Shown here: positions 36,483 through 45,371 of the stretch, one piece after another
How the letters are laid out: each line of letters starts with the position of its first letter
Position numbering within the stretch: position 1 is the stretch's first letter
Notes under the pieces: generated by a model
What the model was told of the DNA's origin: nothing
Seen by the model: only the letters and a program-made list of their open reading frames with translations
Databases searched by the model: none
Made by a program: the position numbers and the translations under genes
Assembly (NCBI GenBank): GCA_947623825.1
Contig: CANQHQ010000005.1
Coordinates: 1 to 54,527 of the forward strand
Length of the DNA stretch: 54,527 nt
Source of the DNA: an uncultured Bacilli bacterium
GTDB lineage: Bacteria; Bacillota_I; Bacilli_A; RF39; UBA660
Direction of reading: 5' to 3'

Positions 36483-36851
36483 ATGACATTGCATTGGTCG
36501 GTGTTACAACAATTGTTAATTTTAGCGATGATTTGTAGTACTTTATCCGTGGCATTTATTCAAAAAACGAAGAAACTTTGTCCGAATCACATCTTTGTTC
36601 TTTTTTATAGTTTCTTGGTGAATTTAGGAATTGGGGTTCTTTTTACGCAAACTTTTACAGATTTGTCGCTTTATCATTCTCTATGGGTCGGTTTTTTTAG
36701 TTATTTGGGGGCAGATACCATTTATCAAAGTCTAGAAGGAAAACTCGCTTCGTATTCTTCTTTGGTTGGTTCTTCTTCTAGTTCGAAAGAAGAGACAGGT
36801 GTTTCTTCGGAAGTAGACGAGGATATTTTGGGGGAGATTCCTCGTGATTAA
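36483..36851 (+). CDS. small membrane protein, holin-like
   Basis: A 122-aa protein with three hydrophobic helices (about 7-25, 37-57, 62-82) and a polar Ser/Glu-rich C-terminal tail. Size and topology resemble phage-type holins, and it overlaps the next gene, an M23-like cell-wall hydrolase, by 8 bases. I see no sequence motif that fixes a holin family. No phage structural genes are nearby. Confidence 0.6.
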   Translation: MTLHWSVLQQLLILAMICSTLSVAFIQKTKKLCPNHIFVLFYSFLVNLGIGVLFTQTFTDLSLYHSLWVGFFSYLGADTIYQSLEGKLASYSSLVGSSSSSKEETGVSSEVDEDILGEIPRD

Positions 36852-37725
36852 GAATTATATGGTTTATCCCCTTAAAACTATGCGGATTACTCAAACCTAT
36901 GATGAATCTACTTCTCATAGGAAACATTGGGATGGTGCGAGTGTCAAAGATTATCCCATTGATGATGGTGGAAAAGATACGGGAAAAGATCCGATTTATT
37001 GTCCTTGTGATGAAATGGTGGTGACTGCCATTCGGGGTGTTGGAAACTCTGCCACCAATACGATTTGGCTTGCATCTACGTCGCCTGTCTATACTCCTAC
37101 GTTTCACGATATTGCCTTTATCAGCTTGACCCATTCGAATGATGCCGATTTTGTTTCTCTTTCGGTCGGTCAAATTTTCCATCGTGGCGATATTCTCTGT
37201 TATGAGGGAACGGATGGGGCGAGTGCCAACCATGTTCATCTTACTTGCGGTCGTGGTTCCAGTCATACTTGGGTACAGAATGAGAATGGGAGTTGGGTGA
37301 TTTTGGGTGATACAAAAAGACCAGAAGAAGTGTTTTATGTAGATCCTTCTTTTACGACCGTGGCAAATGATGGTGGTCTTTCTTGGCAAATGCTTCCTCC
37401 TGAAATCGTAGGGAATCCCGTTTCTAGAGATGAAAAGAAAAATCAAATCGAGGTTCTGGTCTCCAATTTATATGCCCGGAAAGAGGCTTCTTTGACAGGA
37501 GAAATTTTGGGGTACGTTTCTCCCGGTATTTACGATTATGTTTCCGTTTCGACCCAAGATGGGTTGGATTGGTACCAAGTAGCCGATTTCTTTATCGCGT
37601 ATCAGGAAGGATGGGAACGTCTCTATCCAAAAGAAGAAAGAAGTCCCAGAAAAATTTATACTTGTACTCGGTCAGGAAAATACATCATCCAATTAAAAGA
37701 AGGAGAACAACTCTATTTGTTGTAA
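36844..37725 (+). CDS. M23/LytM-type endolysin-like peptidase with SH3-like domain
   Basis: A 293-aa protein without a signal peptide. The N-terminal part (about 5-150) fits an M23 fold: TQTYDESTSHRKHWDGAS gives the first His and Asp ligands, IYCPCDEMVVTAI the first strands, and NHVHLTCGRG the HxH motif. The C-terminal part (about 200-265) resembles an SH3b wall-binding domain (NLYARKEASLTGEILGYVS). Lack of a signal peptide and the overlap with a holin-like gene suggest release through a holin. GTG 36844 follows GGGGGAG. It could be a domesticated lysis module or a sporulation mother-cell lysis pair. Confidence 0.75.
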   Translation: MIKNYMVYPLKTMRITQTYDESTSHRKHWDGASVKDYPIDDGGKDTGKDPIYCPCDEMVVTAIRGVGNSATNTIWLASTSPVYTPTFHDIAFISLTHSNDADFVSLSVGQIFHRGDILCYEGTDGASANHVHLTCGRGSSHTWVQNENGSWVILGDTKRPEEVFYVDPSFTTVANDGGLSWQMLPPEIVGNPVSRDEKKNQIEVLVSNLYARKEASLTGEILGYVSPGIYDYVSVSTQDGLDWYQVADFFIAYQEGWERLYPKEERSPRKIYTCTRSGKYIIQLKEGEQLYLL

Positions 37726-37737
37726 CTCCTTTTTTTC
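37700..37737 (+). terminator. terminator after the M23 gene
   Basis: AGGAG-ACAAC pairs with GTTGT-CTCCT around TCTATTT, then seven T residues. Confidence 0.75.
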
Positions 37738-37803
37738 TAAAAAGAGACTTTCCAACTTTTGGATTTCATGGTAAACTACTAATGGAAGAATAGAGGGATG
37801 AAG

Positions 37804-38433
37804 ATGGAAGAAGAGGAAAGAAAACTCAGTACCAAAGAATGGATTCTTTGTATTGGTGGGATTGTCGTATTGACCCTTCTTATGATTTTACCACCGACGT
37901 TTCGGATTCTTTTTGATGAAGATGAAATGGTAATGCCTTCCCCATCTAGTACGCCTCCTTCCTCCGAGCCGACTGATGCGCCGGGTGTGGAAGAACCGGA
38001 GCCACCGGTTGAGAATTATGAAAAAGTAGTATGTAGTCGTTCAGGAGAAGGGGCTTCTCTTTATCAAGAATCGCTTGAAGTTACCTTTTTTCATGATAGT
38101 CAATCATTGAAGAAAGTCTCTTATCAAAGTACAAAAATGTATGATTTATCGAATCCTGCTTCTTTAGACGCTTATCAACGTACTTTGTCGATTTGTTCTC
38201 CTGTTCCTCTTTATTATCGCAATGTTTTAGGATTTACTTACGAATGTGATGCTTCTTCCTCTACGATTACGACCGTCCAAACGTATGATTTGTCTTCTTT
38301 TACAAATACGACCGTTACCAATGACGAAGGAGGGTACGAAGTTTTAACGACTTCTTATTTCCTAAATCAAAATGTTGATGTCGCTCGTCTCGGTTTAGAG
38401 AATGAAGGATATTATTGTCATAGTGTCGAGTAA
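37804..38433 (+). CDS. membrane-anchored extracytoplasmic protein, unknown
   Basis: A 209-aa protein with one N-terminal helix (about 14-35), a Pro/Ser/Glu spacer (about 45-72) and a C-terminal domain of about 135 residues with paired cysteines (VCSRSG, LSICSPV, TYECDA, YYCHS). The domain is faintly like DUF1307/YehR extracellular proteins, but this is weak. The ATG at 37804 has GAGGG six bases upstream. It is convergent with the germination operon, and the two stops are adjacent with no clear terminator. Confidence 0.65.
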   Translation: MEEEERKLSTKEWILCIGGIVVLTLLMILPPTFRILFDEDEMVMPSPSSTPPSSEPTDAPGVEEPEPPVENYEKVVCSRSGEGASLYQESLEVTFFHDSQSLKKVSYQSTKMYDLSNPASLDAYQRTLSICSPVPLYYRNVLGFTYECDASSSTITTVQTYDLSSFTNTTVTNDEGGYEVLTTSYFLNQNVDVARLGLENEGYYCHSVE

Positions 38434-39495
38434 TTAATTCTTTTTGAAACGAATCGATAAAGAAAGAAACAGAAGAAAGAAAAGGATAAGAATATTACTA
38501 GAAGAATAAAAAAGAGAAGAAAAAGTGAAGAATTGACTTCCTAATAAAACGAAGAGAAGAAGAAGGAAAAGAATGGTTTTTTCCTTCTTTTGTATTTGGG
38601 GAAACTGTTCTTTTAAGAAAGAAGTTAGATGATAGAATAAAAATACGAGAGGGAAGAAGTAAAGAAGCACATAACTAAAAGAAAGAGTTGTTTCTACCCG
38701 TTCTAAAATATTGAGAAAAGAGATTTTTTGATAGGTAATCATAAGAGGGTTCTTGTATAAGTTGGTTAAATAAATACCCAAAGAACTTAAAATCAAGAAT
38801 AAATAAAGAAAAAGAGTGAGTCCACTTAGAAAGAGGGCTTTCTTTTTTGTTTTTTCTTGTTCTTCTTTCTTTTCTAACCAATTTTTAGGGAAATAAAGAA
38901 GTAAAAAGAAAGAAAGAGGGTAAGAGAGAAAGAAAACGAAAGAAGATTGAAGGATGGAAGAAGGGGATTCGGATAAGAGTGGTTTAATTCTTAAGAAATT
39001 GGATTGCGGAAGAATTCCAAAAAGAAAAAGAAGGAAAAGAAAAAGGTATAAATAGAAACAAAGTTCTGTTGTTTGAAAGATGGCTTCTTTGGGTTTTTGG
39101 AGGAAATAGAAAAGAATGAGGAAAAGAGGAATCATGGTCCAAAAGGCATCGATTTCAGGAGTGAGATAACTATGGAGAAATAGACTCATTTTTTGAGTGA
39201 TCCATAGAAGAAGGAAGAGAAGAAGAGAAAAGAGAAAGGGAAAGAGAACATAAGAAAATTTTGGATAAAGATCTTTGATTTTTTGATAGAGTGTTTTATT
39301 GGGATGATACGTATCAATATTTTGGATACATAGAGAAAAAAGAAAGATTTCTAGAGTACCCAATAGAATTCCAAAAAGCGCGTCTTGGTTTGCGATTCGG
39401 GTAAGGGAATGAAATCCTACAAAAGGAATCCACATCTGTAGTAAAAAGAAAAAAGTAGTAAAATATTGAAATTTTGTGATGGTCTTTTTTTTCAT
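38434..39495 (-). CDS. gerAB: GerAB-type germinant receptor subunit (permease-like)
   Basis: A 353-aa polytopic protein with about ten helices, of the APC-like GerAB family that binds germinants in the spore inner membrane. The helices are almost pure Phe/Leu, with short basic loops. It is the last gene of the GerA-type operon: its ATG follows AAGGAAG within the end of gerAC, one base after that gene's stop. The gene is slightly shorter than B. subtilis GerAB. Confidence 0.85.
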   Translation of the reverse strand: MKKKTITKFQYFTTFFFLLQMWIPFVGFHSLTRIANQDALFGILLGTLEIFLFSLCIQNIDTYHPNKTLYQKIKDLYPKFSYVLFPFLFSLLLFLLLWITQKMSLFLHSYLTPEIDAFWTMIPLFLILFYFLQKPKEAIFQTTELCFYLYLFLFLLFLFGILPQSNFLRIKPLLSESPSSILQSSFVFFLSYPLSFFLLLYFPKNWLEKKEEQEKTKKKALFLSGLTLFLYLFLILSSLGIYLTNLYKNPLMITYQKISFLNILERVETTLSFSYVLLYFFPLVFLFYHLTSFLKEQFPQIQKKEKTILFLLLLFVLLGSQFFTFSSLFYSSSNILILFFLLFLSLSIRFKKN

Positions 39496-39496
39496 T

Positions 39497-40444
39497 TTAT
39501 TTCTTCCTTTCTAGATTGTTTTCTCTTACCGCTATATGGATATCGAAAGTAAAATTTCTTTTTATTTGGGTTGCGTTTGATTCTAGACGATTTTCTTTTC
39601 TTCTTTGTTTTAGTTTGATTAAGTCATAGTCTTGTTCTTCATAATAGATGAGAAGTCTTCGTAATTCTTTTTCTAATTCTTTGGAAAAGGAGGAAGGATT
39701 TTGATTCACTTCCAAGTAGATATGAAAGAGATTGTTTTCTTTTTGAAATTCTAGATTGGTTTTACTTTCATAAATGGTGATCTCTTGATAAATGGATTCT
39801 TTTAGATTGTTTTCTAATAAATTTAGAAGAATGGTTTCTTCGGTAGAAAGGGTGTCTATTGTTTGAAAATTATGGATGAGAGAGAGTCCTTCGACTTTTA
39901 ATTCTTTATTGAAAGAAAGAAGAGGAATGGTTGTGTTGGTGTCAATTAAGAGGTTTTCTAAGAATTTTTCGAAGGTAATACTTTGGGTGGTTCCCATATA
40001 GTTTTCGTTTGTATGGACTAATTCTATCAGTTCTTGGGCTCCTTTTTTTTCTTCAAATAATTTGTTTAGGGAGTCCACTTCCATGAGTTCGAAATTGTTT
40101 CTAATTTCTCGTTGATTTAATAGATACGTGACGATTTCTTTTAATTTTTCATCGATGGCTTCTTTACTTAGTACAAGGGCATCCATGTGGGCGAGATACA
40201 TTTTTTTATTACTTTTGAGATAGAGTTGATGCATGGCTTCTTCGATGGAAGATCCTTCTGCATTATAAGAAGTGAGGGCGGTGGTTTCTTCTTGTGGTTC
40301 GACAAGATAGATATAGACGTGATAGTTTTCTTCTTGATAATCGATTCCGACTAAACTGACAATTCCTAATTGATTGAGTTCTGTATAGGAATTACAACCT
40401 GTAAGAAAAAAGAGAGAGATCGCTAATAGAAAAAACTTTTTCAT
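39497..40444 (-). CDS. gerAC: GerAC-type germination lipoprotein
   Basis: A 315-aa lipoprotein: signal peptide with lipobox LTGC (Cys about 17), then NSYTELNQLGIVSLVGIDY and VYIYLVEPQEETTA, typical of Ger(x)C proteins, which start with an EL-xL-G-V-x-x-x-G-I-D pattern. The rest is mixed alpha/beta. It is shorter than many family members (about 370 aa). Its ATG overlaps the gerAA stop (ATGA), so the genes are coupled. The A-C-B order differs from the A-B-C order of the B. subtilis gerA operon. Confidence 0.88.
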   Translation of the reverse strand: MKKFFLLAISLFFLTGCNSYTELNQLGIVSLVGIDYQEENYHVYIYLVEPQEETTALTSYNAEGSSIEEAMHQLYLKSNKKMYLAHMDALVLSKEAIDEKLKEIVTYLLNQREIRNNFELMEVDSLNKLFEEKKGAQELIELVHTNENYMGTTQSITFEKFLENLLIDTNTTIPLLSFNKELKVEGLSLIHNFQTIDTLSTEETILLNLLENNLKESIYQEITIYESKTNLEFQKENNLFHIYLEVNQNPSSFSKELEKELRRLLIYYEEQDYDLIKLKQRRKENRLESNATQIKRNFTFDIHIAVRENNLERKK

Positions 40445-41871
40445 GATTTCGCCCTCCCTCGTACGAGATTCTTTTTGGCTAATAGAGGATTTCGATATTT
40501 GGTTTTGGTTACGTTATTGGTTCGAAGAAAGGCATCCTTTTGCTCACTGACAATGAGAGGAGAAAAGGGTGCGAGGTACGGTTTATGAAAAGAGCGGATA
40601 CTCGCTAATTGGATGATGAGAATCAAAATACCTAAAAAGATTCCATATATTCCGAAAAGGGATGCGAGAATCATGAAGAAAATGCGGAAATAACGGATGG
40701 CAGAAGTTAATTCAATAGAAGGGAAAACCAGTCCTGAAATGGCGGAAATGGCAATGACGATAATCATGATAGGAGAAATGATTCCCGCACTTACGGCGGC
40801 ATCTCCTAAGACGAGACCTCCAAGGATGGAGACCGCTGTTCCCATTGTCGAAGCCATTCGCATATCGCTTTCTCGTAGTATTTCAAACGAAATGGTCATC
40901 AGTAAGGCTTCTACTAAGGCAGGAAAAGGAACCGTGAGTCGTTGGGCGAGAAAGCGGACGAGAAGATCCGTCGTAATCGAATCATGGTTATGCGTCGTAA
41001 TCGCAATGTAGTAAGCAGGAACAAGAATGGAGATAAGAAAAGCTAAAAGACGAACGATTCGGACAAACGAAATATTGACTGGCTTTTGGTAATAATCGTC
41101 TGGGGTATGAAAGAAGTCAATGAAAAAACAGGGTAAGAGGAGGGCATAAGGACTATTTTCAGACAAGATGACCACTTTTCCTTCTAAAAGAGCCATGGTC
41201 GCTAAATCCGGTTTTTCTGTCGTCGCAATCGTAGGGAAAATAGAGGATGTTTCTTGTAGATATTCTTTGAGGTAACTGACATCTAAGATGCCATCGATAT
41301 TGATTTTTTTTAACTTTTTGGTTACTTCTTTGACGAGACGTTCTTCGGCGATATTGACCATGTAGAGGACTTCCACCTTTGTGTTGGATTGTTTTCCTAT
41401 GTTCATGGATTCTACCCAAAGGTTTTCTGTCTTTAATCGCTTGCGAACCAATCCTAAGTTTTTATTTAAATTTTCGGTAAAGGAATCTTTGGGTCCCCGC
41501 ACGGAAACTTCCGATTCACTATCGGAAATTCCTCGATCGAGGGTCGCTTTGGTTTCCATCCCAAAAGATTGATTTCCAATGATACAAATCGTATATCCAT
41601 TCCATAATTTAGAAAATAAATCTTTTTCATCTTGAATTTTTACGACATTATGGGTAGGAATGGAATTGTAAAGAAAAGAATAGAGATCTTCTTCGATATT
41701 GATTTTTTCATCAATCATTTTGGCTATATTTTTAAGAATTAATTCACTGATTTCGCTTCCACTTGTTAATACTTCACTGTATACAAGTGTGATTTTTTGA
41801 TTTTGTATTTGAATTTCTTTAAAAATAATATCGTCCGCTTGATTGGTTTTTCGTTTGATTTCTTCGATCAT
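40441..41871 (-). CDS. gerAA: GerAA-type germinant receptor subunit
   Basis: A 476-aa protein: an N-terminal cytoplasmic half (about 1-260) and a membrane C-terminal half with about five or six helices. Typical GerA stretches: RGISDSESEVSVRGPKDSFT, NLGLVRKRLKT, YALLLPCFFIDFFHTPDDYY, LVPAYYIAITTHN, FPALVEALLM, FEILRESDMRM, GGLVLGDAAVSAGIISP. The start at 41871 follows GAGGGATGG; the long upstream extension is not credible. It heads the operon and is divergent from the rRNA methyltransferase gene. Confidence 0.92.
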   Translation of the reverse strand: MIEEIKRKTNQADDIIFKEIQIQNQKITLVYSEVLTSGSEISELILKNIAKMIDEKINIEEDLYSFLYNSIPTHNVVKIQDEKDLFSKLWNGYTICIIGNQSFGMETKATLDRGISDSESEVSVRGPKDSFTENLNKNLGLVRKRLKTENLWVESMNIGKQSNTKVEVLYMVNIAEERLVKEVTKKLKKINIDGILDVSYLKEYLQETSSIFPTIATTEKPDLATMALLEGKVVILSENSPYALLLPCFFIDFFHTPDDYYQKPVNISFVRIVRLLAFLISILVPAYYIAITTHNHDSITTDLLVRFLAQRLTVPFPALVEALLMTISFEILRESDMRMASTMGTAVSILGGLVLGDAAVSAGIISPIMIIVIAISAISGLVFPSIELTSAIRYFRIFFMILASLFGIYGIFLGILILIIQLASIRSFHKPYLAPFSPLIVSEQKDAFLRTNNVTKTKYRNPLLAKKNLVRGRAKS

Positions 41872-41995
41872 ACCATCCCTCTTTTTCTCTTTTAGTATGA
41901 GTGATTTTTTGAAAAATATGTTTTTCTTTTGTTCTTTTCTTTTTCCCTTTTTCTTTTTTATCATTTTCATGTATAATAAGTATGAGTGTGATAAT

Positions 41996-43822
41996 ATGAT
42001 AGAAATTCGTAAGGATGATGAATACGAAGTTGTTATCAAGAAACAAGATCATTTTGGAGATGGGATTGTCCGTATCAAAGATATGTTGGTTTTTGTGAAG
42101 GATGCTCTTCCGGGAGATCGATTGAAGATTCGTATTTCTGATGTAAAAAAAACGTATGCGGTCGCCCAAATCTTAGAAGTGATTCATTCTTCGGATGAAC
42201 GGGTTGATCCTTACTGTGCGTACTTTGATACCTGTGGTGGATGTCAAATTATGGATCAATCTTATGCCTCTCAGTTGGTTTTTAAAGAAAAGAAAGTTCG
42301 GGAAATTTTTAAGAAATTCGCGGAAATTGATGATTTGGATATTGAATCCATTAGTCATGGTCCAGAAATTCATTATCGAAATAAGATTTTGTTTCATGGG
42401 ATGAATCATATTTTGGGTTTTTATCGAGAAAAGAGTCGGGCTTTGATTCCTGTCAAACTGTGTTTATTGGCAGAAGAGGATTTGAACTTGGTTTATGGAA
42501 AAATTATCGATTATTTGGATGAACACCCGAAAACGATGATTACTGGGTTACTTCTTCGAAAAACTTCTTTGGATGAAATCATGTTGGTGGTAGAAGGGGA
42601 ACTGGAGGATGAAAAAAGTTTTCTTGATGCCATGGATGCCTTATCTCTTACGTCGGTTTATGTCAATAATCAATTGGTTTTAGGAAAACCAGCCATTACA
42701 GAAAAGATTTTCGAAATGCAATTCCAGATTTATCCTGAGGCTTTTTTTCAGGTAAATTATGTGATGATGAAAGTCTTGTATCAGATTGTTTTAAATTATT
42801 ATAAATATAAAGATTACAATAAGGTACTAGATTTATATTGTGGAACCGGAACGATTGGTTTGTTGTTATCTACCTATGTTTCTCATGTAGTAGGAGTAGA
42901 ATTTTCGAAGGATGCGATTCGTTCTGCGAAGAAAAATAAAGAAATCAATCACGTCGAGAACATCGAGTTTATCGAAGGAAAAGTGGAAGATCATATTCAA
43001 CAGTTTCGGGATATCGATTCGATTGTCGTCGATCCTCCAAGAAGTGGATTAGATAGTGTTACGTTACAGACGATTTTACGTTTATTACCGGAAAGTGTCG
43101 TCTACATCTCTTGTGATCCTGTGACGTTAGCGAGAGATTTGAAATTGTTGTTGGAAGAATATACGTTGACGCGAACTAATTTGATTGATATGTTTCCTAA
43201 TACGTATCATGTAGAGACTGTCGTCATCTTAGAGAAAACGCAGAAACGAACATTTCATCAATATGGAATTCTCGTAAATAAGAGTCATCCTTATCAAATG
43301 GAAGATTTTAACGGAATGGTCTTGGTGAAGACGCAAACGGTTGATGGAGGAGAGACGTTTGTAGATGAAATTGCCTTTGAACATTACTTGTTGTGGAAGA
43401 GTCAATTGGCGGAAGAACAGATTGTGATTGGAATTGTCAATGGCTATCGTACATACGAAGAAGAGGAACAATTGTATCAGAAGGCGTTGGAAGTGTTACC
43501 GAAGGTGAAAGCGGAGGAAGAATATGCCCCTCCTGGTTTTTCTGAGTTTCATACCGGATTGCTTCTCGAATTGGCAGTTTTAAAGACACCGTTCAAAGAC
43601 GATGATGAAGCGTATACGAAAACGTTTGAAAGAATTCGGGAATTGGCACCAGAGTATGGATTTGTCTTGCGATATCCGCGAGGGAAAGAAAAGAGTACGG
43701 GATTTCGTTATCAACCACATCAGTTCCGTTATGTCGGTAGTGGATTATCCCATGTTTTAGAAAAAAATGGAATCGTATTAGAAGAATATTATAATGAAAA
43801 GGAGAAAGAAGAAAATGGATAA
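41996..43822 (+). CDS. rlmD: RlmD-type 23S rRNA (uracil-5-)-methyltransferase fused to a degenerate VanY-like domain
   Basis: A 608-aa protein. TRAM domain (about 5-60), iron-sulfur cysteines (CAYFDTCGGC, fourth Cys in VKLCLLAEE), SAM site LDLYCGTGTIGLLLS, VVDPPRSGL, catalytic Cys in YISCDPVTLARDL and the base Glu in NTYHVETVVIL: a complete TrmA/RlmD enzyme that makes m5U in rRNA. From about 455 to 605 it continues, in one frame, into a VanY/D-Ala-D-Ala carboxypeptidase-like domain (NGYRTYEEEEQLYQKA, PPGFSEFHTGL, YGFVLRYPRGKE, FRYVGSGLSHVL). The zinc/catalytic residues are altered: SEH is SEFH (516-519), the Asp is Glu, and EPWH is QPHQ (573-576). It is probably cytoplasmic and peptidase-dead. 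The -10 TATAAT at 41972 favours ATG 41996. Confidence 0.87.
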   Translation: MIEIRKDDEYEVVIKKQDHFGDGIVRIKDMLVFVKDALPGDRLKIRISDVKKTYAVAQILEVIHSSDERVDPYCAYFDTCGGCQIMDQSYASQLVFKEKKVREIFKKFAEIDDLDIESISHGPEIHYRNKILFHGMNHILGFYREKSRALIPVKLCLLAEEDLNLVYGKIIDYLDEHPKTMITGLLLRKTSLDEIMLVVEGELEDEKSFLDAMDALSLTSVYVNNQLVLGKPAITEKIFEMQFQIYPEAFFQVNYVMMKVLYQIVLNYYKYKDYNKVLDLYCGTGTIGLLLSTYVSHVVGVEFSKDAIRSAKKNKEINHVENIEFIEGKVEDHIQQFRDIDSIVVDPPRSGLDSVTLQTILRLLPESVVYISCDPVTLARDLKLLLEEYTLTRTNLIDMFPNTYHVETVVILEKTQKRTFHQYGILVNKSHPYQMEDFNGMVLVKTQTVDGGETFVDEIAFEHYLLWKSQLAEEQIVIGIVNGYRTYEEEEQLYQKALEVLPKVKAEEEYAPPGFSEFHTGLLLELAVLKTPFKDDDEAYTKTFERIRELAPEYGFVLRYPRGKEKSTGFRYQPHQFRYVGSGLSHVLEKNGIVLEEYYNEKEKEENG

Positions 43823-44411
43823 GAAAACGATTTTATTGATTGTAGGGGTTGTCGTCATTCTTGGCGTCGCTCTATTCTTTGGAACGAAAAAGGAGGAGAA
43901 GAAAGAAATGCTTACCGGAAAACATCATGTAGAAATTGTCGTACGTGATTATGGAACCATCGCTGTAGAACTCGATGCGGATAGTGCGCCTATCACAGTT
44001 ACCAATTTTTTGGATTTGGTAGATGCCAAATTCTATGATGGATTGACTTTCCATCGCATTCATCCTGAATTTGTGATTCAGGGAGGAGATCCGGATCATA
44101 ATGGAACGGGAGGAAGTAGTCAAAAAATCAAAGGGGAGTTCTCACAAAATGGAGTCGATAACTCTATCTCTCATGTACGAGGAACCATTTCGATGGCACG
44201 AGGAAATGATTTCAACAGTGCCACGAGTCAATTTTTCATCGTTTTGGAAGACGCACCGTCTTTAGATGGATTGTATGCGGCTTTTGGACACGTAACAGAA
44301 GGAATGGATGTCATCGATGCCATCGTTTCTCAGACAGTAATTGAAGACGATGGAGAGACCGTTCTTTATGAAAATCAACCCGTTATCGAGAAAATTGTAA
44401 AAATCGATTAA
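43815..44411 (+). CDS. membrane-anchored cyclophilin-type peptidyl-prolyl isomerase
   Basis: A 198-aa protein: one N-terminal helix (about 5-22), a short charged linker and a cyclophilin domain (about 38-195). Signatures: APITVTNFLDLVDAKFYDGL, FHRIHPEFVIQGGDP, GTISMARGNDFNSATSQFFI and LDGLYAAFGHV, including the catalytic Arg of FHRI and the QFFI strand. It likely faces outside to help fold secreted proteins. There is no lipobox. ATG 43815 overlaps the preceding gene by 8 bases and uses AGGAG within it; the ATG at 43794 has no ribosome site. Confidence 0.9.
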   Translation: MDKKTILLIVGVVVILGVALFFGTKKEEKKEMLTGKHHVEIVVRDYGTIAVELDADSAPITVTNFLDLVDAKFYDGLTFHRIHPEFVIQGGDPDHNGTGGSSQKIKGEFSQNGVDNSISHVRGTISMARGNDFNSATSQFFIVLEDAPSLDGLYAAFGHVTEGMDVIDAIVSQTVIEDDGETVLYENQPVIEKIVKID

Positions 44412-44430
44412 AATTCAAAAAAGAGTGATA

Positions 44431-44461
44431 TAATATAGAAAGTTTTTTCTATATTATTTTC
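44431..44461 (+). terminator. terminator after the cyclophilin gene
   Basis: TAATATAGAAA pairs with TTTCTATATTA (11 bp) and is followed by TTTT. Confidence 0.65.
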
Positions 44462-44478
44462 ATGAAAGGAGAGATTTT

Positions 44479-45348
44479 ATGGAAACGATCGTCGTGGAAC
44501 AAGAAGATACCCTTTTACCTTATCTTTTGACCCATACGAATTATTCGAGAAAGAAATTAAAATCTTTACTCAAATATCATGCCATCACTGTTTCTGGTGT
44601 TCGATTGGCTCGTTTTGATACACCTTTGAAGAAAAAACAGGTGATTTCTATTTCGTCGGAAAAGAAAGCAACGAAAATAGAGAATGTCGATATTTTGTAT
44701 GAAGACGAAAATTATCTTGTCGTGAATAAACCGGCTGGTATGCTTACGGTGTCGACCGAAAAAGAAAAAAATCGTACTTTGTATCATTTGGTTCGTGGGT
44801 ATGTGAAAGAGAAAAATCCACATTCTAAGATTTTTATTGTGCATCGTTTGGATCGAGAGACGAGTGGAATTGTTCTTTTTGCGAAAGAGGAATCTTTAAA
44901 AAGAAAATTACAAGAGCATTGGGAAGAAGTGGCACTTTGTCGTCGATATACAGCCGTTGTTTCTGGTCTGATGGAAAAGAAAGAGGATTGTTTGGTTTCT
45001 TACTTGAAAGAGAATCGCGAAAATCATGTTTTTGTATCAAAAGATGGAACCGGAAAGAAGGCAGTGACCCATTATCGAGTTCTTCGAGAAATGGAGAATA
45101 GTCTTTTAGAAATTGAAATTGAAACAGGAAGAAAGAATCAGATTCGTGTGCAGTTGGCGGAAATTCAACATCCGATTTTGGGAGATAAAAAATACGGAAA
45201 TACGAAAGGGAAACGACTTTATCTTCATGCCAATTACTTGTCAATTCGTCATCCTTTGACGGGAAAACCGATGGTGTTTGAATGTGCCGTTCCTAGAGAT
45301 TTTATGAGACAATTATCAACTTCACAAAAACCAGAACAAGGTGTATAA
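44479..45348 (+). CDS. RluA-family 23S rRNA/tRNA pseudouridine synthase
   Basis: A 289-aa enzyme. An S4-like N-terminus (about 10-60, SRKKLKSLLKYHAITVSGV) precedes the RluA catalytic core: LYEDENYLVVNKPAGMLT, the HRLDRETSGIVLFAK motif with the catalytic Asp, RRYTAVVSG, IEIETGRKNQIRVQLA and HPILGDKKYG. The target uridine cannot be assigned. AAAGGAG precedes the ATG. Genes 45372 and 45942 follow closely and may be co-transcribed. Confidence 0.92.
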   Translation: METIVVEQEDTLLPYLLTHTNYSRKKLKSLLKYHAITVSGVRLARFDTPLKKKQVISISSEKKATKIENVDILYEDENYLVVNKPAGMLTVSTEKEKNRTLYHLVRGYVKEKNPHSKIFIVHRLDRETSGIVLFAKEESLKRKLQEHWEEVALCRRYTAVVSGLMEKKEDCLVSYLKENRENHVFVSKDGTGKKAVTHYRVLREMENSLLEIEIETGRKNQIRVQLAEIQHPILGDKKYGNTKGKRLYLHANYLSIRHPLTGKPMVFECAVPRDFMRQLSTSQKPEQGV

Positions 45349-45371
45349 TGAAATAGGAGGATGATAGATGT

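Noticed and set aside
36483..37725. Prophage remnant
   Set aside because: Only the lysis-like pair is present; no integrase, capsid, tail or attachment repeats are visible in the window.
41843..41995. N-terminal extension of the rRNA methyltransferase, seemingly a membrane helix
   Set aside because: It covers the divergent promoter region and the gerAA start; the TRAM domain begins naturally at 41996.
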